Of a stretch of DNA of 64,000 bases, positions 58,844-64,000 are shown piece after piece. The stretch is from Vagococcus coleopterorum. Lineage in GTDB: Bacteria > Bacillota > Bacilli > Lactobacillales > Vagococcaceae. The notes beneath the pieces were generated by a model, which was given only the letters and a program-made list of their open reading frames with translations, was not told the DNA's origin and made no database searches. The first letter of the stretch is position 1, and each line of letters opens with the position of its first letter. The stretch spans positions 1,312,001 through 1,376,000 of the forward strand of contig NZ_CP049886.1 of assembly GCF_011303955.1 (NCBI RefSeq). Direction: 5' to 3'. The position numbers and the translations under genes were made by a program.

Positions 58844-60901
58844 TTAGTTATCCCCTTTTTCAATTATTTTATTAATCTCATTCATGATTTCGACTGGTGA
58901 CTGACATGATTTTAATAAATCAATATTCTCATCATCTTCTAAAATCATTGATAATTGTTGTAAAGCTGTTAGGTGATTTGTATTATCTTCCGCGGCCAAG
59001 ACAAAGATCAAACAAACTTGATTGTCATCATCTGCCTCGTCATCCATACTAAAATCAACTGCTTTAGTACATGATAATAAACTAATCCCTAATTTGTTTA
59101 CACCCGTTTCAGGTCTTGCATGTGGTACTGCCACTCCGGGAGCTAAAACCATATACGGTCCAGATTTTAATGCACTATCAATCATGGCTTGGATATATGA
59201 TTCTTCGATATTCCCTGTTTCAATAAGCGGTTGGCTAGCAAGAGCAATTGCTTCTTGCCACGTTAGTTCATCATGACTAAATCTGATAAACTCTTCTTTC
59301 AATAAACTAGACAACGTTGGTCCTCCCTTCAGTGTTGTTTTCTGATTATCTAACAGACCAATCAGATCCATTTTTAATTGTTCTAAATCTTTAATCTCAG
59401 CATGTTTTTCAATTGTAGAAATAAGATCTTCAAGTTTATAAGTTAAATGATTGCTGGCTGATTCAAAGTCTTTAGACACTTCTCGGATTAATAGTTGACT
59501 CTCAACATAATCCAAGATTGGTTTGACGACATAGAGCGGTTTCTCAATTTCCAACACAGTGGTTGAAAATATTAAATCAAACTCATCGGTTGCTAAATTT
59601 TTAATTTCAGATATTTGATGCACTTTCTTAAACTCGAACTTTGGAAATAACTTTTCTAACGTACTTGTTAAAATCAGTGAGCTACTAATGCCATTTGGAC
59701 AAACAACTAATGCTCGTGTCGGCTTGTATTGAATACTATGGTTATTAAGGTAGCCACCAAAGTGAACTGTAAACAATGAAATCTCTTCATCCGAAATGAC
59801 AAGTCCCTCTTTTTTAAAGACACTTCTCAAGGCGCGTTTCACTTGTGAAAATAAAGCACCGTATTGCATGGTAATCTCATCAGAAAATGGAAAATTTAGT
59901 GGAATATCATATTTTATACGGATATAAGCTGGTCCAACATGCTGCAACAAACTTTGATAAATTTCTTCCCCTTCAGGAAACGTCACCCCAATTAGGTTAG
60001 AAACATCTCGAATAATTGTTCGTGTCAGACTTTCTAGACTAACTCCACCAATTTCTGTAAAATGCATGCCATCCAAAGAACCTAAAATTCGTGAGCTGAC
60101 AAATAATAGCTCGGCCGCAGTGTACTCTTTAAAGAATAAGCTTGCCACTTGGTTTGCCACTACTACCATCGAATCTAACGGACTCTCTGGAAAATTAGTT
60201 TGCCATGATACCAACTGGTGGCGTTTTCTGATTGATATAATATAAAATAACCAGATTAAAGCCTTCTTTCGACTTGGCACAATGCTAATTTCTTCATCTT
60301 GAATAATCATTTCAAAAGCTGATTGGTACTGTAAAAATTCCGAACTAAAATCACTATTAGTCAAAATGATTTCTAAGACCCACTCACCGATACTTGTCAG
60401 TAATAATTGATTCAAATGATCTTCAACTAGACTGACAATCGCAAATTCTTCACCAATAAAGTGATAGCCTTTTGACCGATTGTATTCATAAGAAACATTG
60501 TTTGCGATACAAGCTTCCTTCACTTTTCTAACTTCAGTTAAAACCGAGTTTTTACTTAATCCCAATAAATCTTGTAGATGATAGTTTGAGATAAAATCAT
60601 TATTTAGGAATGAATAGATAATGATGACTGATGTTCTATCTTCTACTAAAAATATATCTTCACGAGATAAGTCTAATCTACTCATCAACCACCTTTCTTT
60701 AAAATCTTTTGGGAGTGAAAACTTATTCTTCTGAATAGTGATTTCAAAATCGAATTGATTTAACAAAACTGGATTAATCTTATCCACTTCAGAAATCAAA
60801 CGTTTCTTATTCGTTTCTAGTACTAATGCTGCTTCATCCAAATCAATGTCAGAACGTCTTGAAACAAGTTCTAACAAATCAATACTCAGTTGATTTAACA
60901 T
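58844..60901 (-). CDS. BglG/MtlR-type PRD regulator with EIIB and EIIA domains
   Basis: A 685-residue activator with N-terminal HTH regions, two PRDs (about 180-400), an EIIB-like domain with its Cys in LVVCPNGISSSLILT, and a C-terminal type-2 EIIA domain (about 540-685) with the active His in GVAVPHARPETG. It is the first gene of the operon. Its activity should depend on phosphorylation by HPr and the local EIIB. Because no free EIIA gene is seen, the fused EIIA domain may also serve the transporter. GGGGTGG is 5 bases before the ATG. Confidence 0.88.
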   Translation of the reverse strand: MLNQLSIDLLELVSRRSDIDLDEAALVLETNKKRLISEVDKINPVLLNQFDFEITIQKNKFSLPKDFKERWLMSRLDLSREDIFLVEDRTSVIIIYSFLNNDFISNYHLQDLLGLSKNSVLTEVRKVKEACIANNVSYEYNRSKGYHFIGEEFAIVSLVEDHLNQLLLTSIGEWVLEIILTNSDFSSEFLQYQSAFEMIIQDEEISIVPSRKKALIWLFYIISIRKRHQLVSWQTNFPESPLDSMVVVANQVASLFFKEYTAAELLFVSSRILGSLDGMHFTEIGGVSLESLTRTIIRDVSNLIGVTFPEGEEIYQSLLQHVGPAYIRIKYDIPLNFPFSDEITMQYGALFSQVKRALRSVFKKEGLVISDEEISLFTVHFGGYLNNHSIQYKPTRALVVCPNGISSSLILTSTLEKLFPKFEFKKVHQISEIKNLATDEFDLIFSTTVLEIEKPLYVVKPILDYVESQLLIREVSKDFESASNHLTYKLEDLISTIEKHAEIKDLEQLKMDLIGLLDNQKTTLKGGPTLSSLLKEEFIRFSHDELTWQEAIALASQPLIETGNIEESYIQAMIDSALKSGPYMVLAPGVAVPHARPETGVNKLGISLLSCTKAVDFSMDDEADDDNQVCLIFVLAAEDNTNHLTALQQLSMILEDDENIDLLKSCQSPVEIMNEINKIIEKGDN

Positions 60902-60930
60902 TTTATCCACCCCTATATCCACACTATATT

Positions 60931-60944
60931 ATAAAGCGCTTTCA
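60931..60944 (-). promoter_or_regulatory. cre-like site upstream of the PRD regulator operon
   Basis: Minus strand TGAAAGCGCTTTAT matches the consensus at 12 of 14, with a fully palindromic AAAGCGCTTT core, 30 bases before the start. Confidence 0.55.
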
Positions 60945-61072
60945 TTTAAAATGATGATTGAGCACAGTTTTGTTTTGTAAAATGATACTGCTATTGTGCT
61001 CTACAAAAAAGACTGTCATCTTCCTTCTTTAGTATACTCTTATAAAAATTTCAAAAAAAGACTTGTTATATT

Positions 61073-61105
61073 AAAAAAGCCCTCACCGAAGTGAAGGGTT
61101 TTTTT
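61073..61105 (-). terminator. terminator of the ribokinase operon
   Basis: CCCTCAC pairs with GTG-A-AGGG, loop CGAA, T-runs on both strands. Confidence 0.8.
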
Positions 61106-61110
61106 GATAT

Positions 61111-62019
61111 TTAAACTAATCTTGATAAAATTTCTTCGACATTCGGCATGCCTGTTTGAGCTCCGAATTTTTCTGTTGATATCGAGGCACCAACATTTGC
61201 TAATCTCAAAGCTGCTGTATAATCTTCATCGTCTGCAAGTTGGGCAGCCAGTATACCATTAAACGTATCTCCTGCTCCCGTAGTATCTTGTACAGTTACT
61301 TTTATATTTTCCATATAGTTAACTACACCATCTAATACGTACGCAATCCCCTTTGAACCTAACGTTACAATAACTTTCATTCTAAATTTTTCAGATAATC
61401 GTAACATATTTTCTTCCATAGTACCTGGGTTTTCAAAATAAGAATGGCATAACTCCATAAACTCGATTTCGTTAGGAGTTATCACATCTATTAAGTCGAA
61501 CCATTTAGAAACTACCGTTGAAAAAGGTGCTGGATTTAAAATTGTCATCACTTTATTTTTCTTAGCAATTTTTAAACTTTTCTCAACAATCTTCAAGGGA
61601 ATCTCATGTTGTAATAACAGCACTTTACTACATCGGATTGTTTCCTCAACACTTTCCAGGTATGCCTCATCCACCAAACTATTAGCGCCAGGTATAACAA
61701 TAATACTATTATCTTGTGGATATTTTAAAATCGTAGCAATTCCTGTAAATATAACAGAATCTTTTTTTACTTGGGTGATATCAAGTGATTCTTTTGATAA
61801 ATAAGATAAAGCTTTTTCACCAAAACTATCTGCACCTACTGCACCTAACATACAAACATTCGCACCAACTCTTGAAGCAGCTACTGCTTGATTACACCCC
61901 TTGCCACCTAACATGTAATCTACATCATTCCCCACTAACGTTTCACCAATTCGAGGTGCTCTATCAACACTCATCAGTGTATCAATATTAATACTACCTA
62001 ACACTGTTACATCATACAT
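61111..62019 (-). CDS. ribokinase-like PfkB sugar kinase
   Basis: A 302-residue PfkB kinase. It shows the N-terminal VLGSINIDTLMSVDRAPRIGE, the substrate loop MLGGKGCNQAVAASRVGA, TPNEIEF and the anion-hole/catalytic DTTGAGDTFNG. This arrangement is most like ribokinase, phosphorylating ribose to ribose-5-phosphate, although deoxyribokinase or a nucleoside kinase is possible. GGAGA precedes the ATG. The adjacent upstream gene is a nucleoside transporter with a terminator between, so ribose may come from nucleosides; a nucleosidase is not seen. Confidence 0.82.
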   Translation of the reverse strand: MYDVTVLGSINIDTLMSVDRAPRIGETLVGNDVDYMLGGKGCNQAVAASRVGANVCMLGAVGADSFGEKALSYLSKESLDITQVKKDSVIFTGIATILKYPQDNSIIVIPGANSLVDEAYLESVEETIRCSKVLLLQHEIPLKIVEKSLKIAKKNKVMTILNPAPFSTVVSKWFDLIDVITPNEIEFMELCHSYFENPGTMEENMLRLSEKFRMKVIVTLGSKGIAYVLDGVVNYMENIKVTVQDTTGAGDTFNGILAAQLADDEDYTAALRLANVGASISTEKFGAQTGMPNVEEILSRLV

Positions 62020-62067
62020 TTTATCATCTCCAAACTTTAATTTACCTTATCGTACACTCTACCAATA

Positions 62068-62103
62068 ATAAAAAACTCCTTGAACAAACAAGAAGTTTTT
62101 TAT
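62068..62103 (-). terminator. terminator of the nucleoside transporter gene
   Basis: AAAAACT-C-CTT pairs with AAG-A-AGTTTTT, T-run on the minus strand. Confidence 0.7.
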
Positions 62104-62107
62104 TTTT

Positions 62108-63298
62108 TTAGAAGAATATCCCTACTATTGAAGCTGTCAATAATGATGCCATTGTTGCGCCTAATAATAATTTCATTGAATATTTGGCAACTGTTTTACC
62201 TTGAGATTTATCGATTGCTGAAATGGATCCAGTGACAATTCCCACAGTTCCAAAATTTGCAAAACTTACCAAGTATGTTGAAATAATGGCTGCACCTTTT
62301 GGTGTTAATGTATGAATAATTTCACCTAAATTTCCCATTGCAACAAATTCATTAGTAATTAATTTCGTTGCCATAATACTACCAATTTTAACCATATCTT
62401 CTTGTGGCACACCAATTAAGAATGCAATCGGTGAAAACGCATATCCTAAGATATCAGTAAATGTAATATTGAATAAATAATCAAACGAATTATTTAAGAA
62501 TGTTACTAAAGCAATAAAACCTATTAACATCGCTGCAACAGTAACCGCAAGATGAAAACCATCTAAAATATATGTTCCTAAAACTTGGAAGAAAGGCTCT
62601 TTTTCTGCTTTCACTTCAGAAGTACTCGGTTGTAACCCTTCTTTCTCAGGATCATAGGGATTAACAATACATGAAATAATTAATGCTGAGAAAATATTTA
62701 AGAATACTGCAACTACAACAAACTTACCATCAACCATTTCCATGTATGACGCTAACATTGCTGCACTAACTGCAGACATTGCTGAAGCACAGATTGTATA
62801 TAATTGTTTAGCACTCAGCTTAGGTATTTGCTCTTTAATAGTAATAAATACTTCTGGTTGTCCTAATACTGCTGTAGACACTGAAAAATAACTTTCTAAT
62901 TCACCCATACCAGTGATTTTACATATTCCTTTACCAACCCACTTAATAATAAATGGTAATACTTTGATGTAATTTAAAATCCCGACTAATGCTGAAATGA
63001 AAACAATCGGCATTAATACATTGAAGAAGAATACTGATCCACCTTCAACAAATTGGAACCCTCCGAAAACAAAATCAGTTCCTCCCGCGGCTTGATTCAT
63101 TAACCAACTAAAGAATCCTGAAATTCCAGCTAATACTTTTATCCCGCCTGACGTATGCAAACAAACATAAGAAATAATCATTTGGAAAATAACCATCCGG
63201 CCCATTTGCTTGTATCGAATGTTTTTCCTATCAGAACTTACTAAATAACCAATCCCAAAAATAAACAACAACGCTACTATCCCTTTAATAATACTCAC
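62108..63298 (-). CDS. NupC-type concentrative nucleoside transporter
   Basis: A 396-residue CNT-family permease. It has FVFGGFQFVEGGSVFFFNVLMPIVF, the QPEVF motif (TAVLGQPEVFITIK), the ASAMSAVSAAML region and FVAMGNLGEI plus SFANFGTVGIVTG in the C-terminal half, which form the sodium/proton and nucleoside sites. It imports nucleosides with a proton or sodium ion. The start is GTG, 5 bases after AGAGGTG; an overlapping ATG stops at once. It lies 12 bases downstream of an alcohol dehydrogenase gene in the same direction. Confidence 0.9.
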   Translation of the reverse strand: MSIIKGIVALLFIFGIGYLVSSDRKNIRYKQMGRMVIFQMIISYVCLHTSGGIKVLAGISGFFSWLMNQAAGGTDFVFGGFQFVEGGSVFFFNVLMPIVFISALVGILNYIKVLPFIIKWVGKGICKITGMGELESYFSVSTAVLGQPEVFITIKEQIPKLSAKQLYTICASAMSAVSAAMLASYMEMVDGKFVVVAVFLNIFSALIISCIVNPYDPEKEGLQPSTSEVKAEKEPFFQVLGTYILDGFHLAVTVAAMLIGFIALVTFLNNSFDYLFNITFTDILGYAFSPIAFLIGVPQEDMVKIGSIMATKLITNEFVAMGNLGEIIHTLTPKGAAIISTYLVSFANFGTVGIVTGSISAIDKSQGKTVAKYSMKLLLGATMASLLTASIVGIFF

Positions 63299-63310
63299 AT
63301 TAGCACCTCT

Positions 63311-64000
63311 TTATAGTTTTTTTAATAAACCTAAAGCTCCATCCACATCAACGAGACGTGGTGTATTTCCTGCAAATCTCTCTTCTGCAATACTTTGTGC
63401 GTTTTTATATAAATCATTTTCAGAGATCCCCAAATCACTAAATGGTGCCATACCTAAAATATTATCTCTAAAATTTATATAAGCATCTGACGTGATTTTA
63501 GCAATTTCTTCTGGTGTGCAATCATCTGAAAAGGTGGCTCCTAAAATATAACCAATCTCTTTAATCTTTTTAGGTAGAACTGGCGCTACATATTCAAGCG
63601 CCCCTGGTAACGCATAAGAACATGCCATACCATGAGGAATTTTATATTTTGACCCCAAAATATGCGCTGTCGAATGACCAACATGTGTGCCGCAGTTATT
63701 TAACATCCAACCACCTAAAGCTGCTGCCACCATCATTCGTTCACGAGCTTCTCTATTACTACCATCAGCAACTGCTGTTGGTAAATATTTAACAACTAAA
63801 TACATAACTTTTTCACAGATAGCATCTGTAACTGGACTAGAAAGATTTGATGTATATCCTTCTGCTGCATGTGAAAACGTATCTAAACCTGTTGCAATTG
63901 TCATGTTTTTAGGTAATGACATTAGTAATTCCGGATTTAAAATGGCGATTTCACTTAATGATTCATTAGCTAATACAGCCAGCTTTTGTGATGTTTTTGT
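63311..64000 (-). CDS. iron-containing alcohol dehydrogenase, C-terminal part (runs off window)
   Basis: The frame is open to the window edge, giving 229 residues of the C-terminal part; the Met near the left is internal. Family III metal-binding pattern is present: TGLDTFSHAAEGYTS, then HVGHSTAHILGSKYKIPHGMACSYALP with the iron histidines. Such enzymes use NAD(P)H to reduce aldehydes or ketones (or oxidise alcohols, including glycerol or lactaldehyde). It lies immediately upstream of the nucleoside transporter, an unusual combination that leaves the substrate open. Confidence 0.88.
   Translation of the reverse strand, partial: TKTSQKLAVLANESLSEIAILNPELLMSLPKNMTIATGLDTFSHAAEGYTSNLSSPVTDAICEKVMYLVVKYLPTAVADGSNREARERMMVAAALGGWMLNNCGTHVGHSTAHILGSKYKIPHGMACSYALPGALEYVAPVLPKKIKEIGYILGATFSDDCTPEEIAKITSDAYINFRDNILGMAPFSDLGISENDLYKNAQSIAEERFAGNTPRLVDVDGALGLLKKL

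Overview
The window is AT-rich chromosomal DNA from a low-GC Gram-positive coccus. Supporting signs are strong AGGAGG ribosome sites, TTG and GTG starts, many PTS genes with CcpA (cre) sites, sortase-anchored MucBP, BspA-like and Cna-type surface proteins, and Mga-like regulators. Enterococcaceae is the best guess (Vagococcus or an Enterococcus relative), judged from overall protein style only. No rRNA, tRNA, CRISPR array, transposase, integrase or phage gene was seen. The window opens inside a glycosylasparaginase gene and closes inside an iron-containing alcohol dehydrogenase gene.

Layout. 1-2.9 kb: a PTS EIIA/glycosylasparaginase operon diverges from a GntR regulator and a PepV-type dipeptidase, which suggests use of GlcNAc-Asn or glycopeptides. 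2.9-8.8 kb: two convergent CycA-like amino-acid permeases, a GNAT protein, a YdcF-type membrane protein and a GtrB/GtrA lipid-linked sugar pair. 8.8-15.8 kb: a BceAB-type ABC transporter, GNAT, MscL, a CatB-family acetyltransferase behind a probable leader-peptide attenuator, a frameshifted HTH membrane protein, an XRE/membrane-protein pair and a pentapeptide-repeat protein. 16-21.3 kb: a TetR operon with two membrane-tethered alpha/beta hydrolases, a methyltransferase and small membrane proteins. 21.3-31 kb: an LPXTG Cna-type adhesin, Mga-like regulator 1, QueH, two nearly duplicated BspA-like surface proteins, a Bcr/CflA exporter with a leader ORF, and a small-protein/DsbB pair.

31.4-38.5 kb is the most striking block. 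A complete icaADBC-type operon for poly-N-acetylglucosamine is followed directly by a Cna-type adhesin without an anchor. It faces Mga-like regulator 2 and a small secreted protein. 38.6-42.3 kb: glucose-family PTS EIIA and EIICB with NanE and an RpiR regulator (ManNAc or amino-sugar uptake). 42.5-46 kb: a redox operon (small protein, multicopper oxidase, FMN reductase, metallo-beta-lactamase-fold protein, Rrf2 regulator) behind a perfect 21-bp inverted repeat. 46-49.5 kb: two ABC-F genes, the first Vga/VmlR-like and preceded by a leader ORF and terminator. 49.5-56.3 kb: a MucBP-repeat LPXTG protein, VanZ, Mga-like regulator 3 and a BspA/MucBP protein ending in MPQTG. 56.4-64 kb: an ascorbate-family PTS with a transaldolase-like enzyme and a PRD regulator, then ribokinase, a nucleoside transporter and the alcohol dehydrogenase.

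Three themes tie the genes together. Surface adhesion: five adhesins plus a polysaccharide operon lie near three Mga-like regulators. Drug response: three resistance-type genes (CatB-like, Bcr/CflA-like, Vga/VmlR-like) each have a short ORF with its own ribosome site immediately upstream, pointing to ribosome-mediated induction. Catabolite-controlled sugar uptake: three PTS loci carry cre-like sites.
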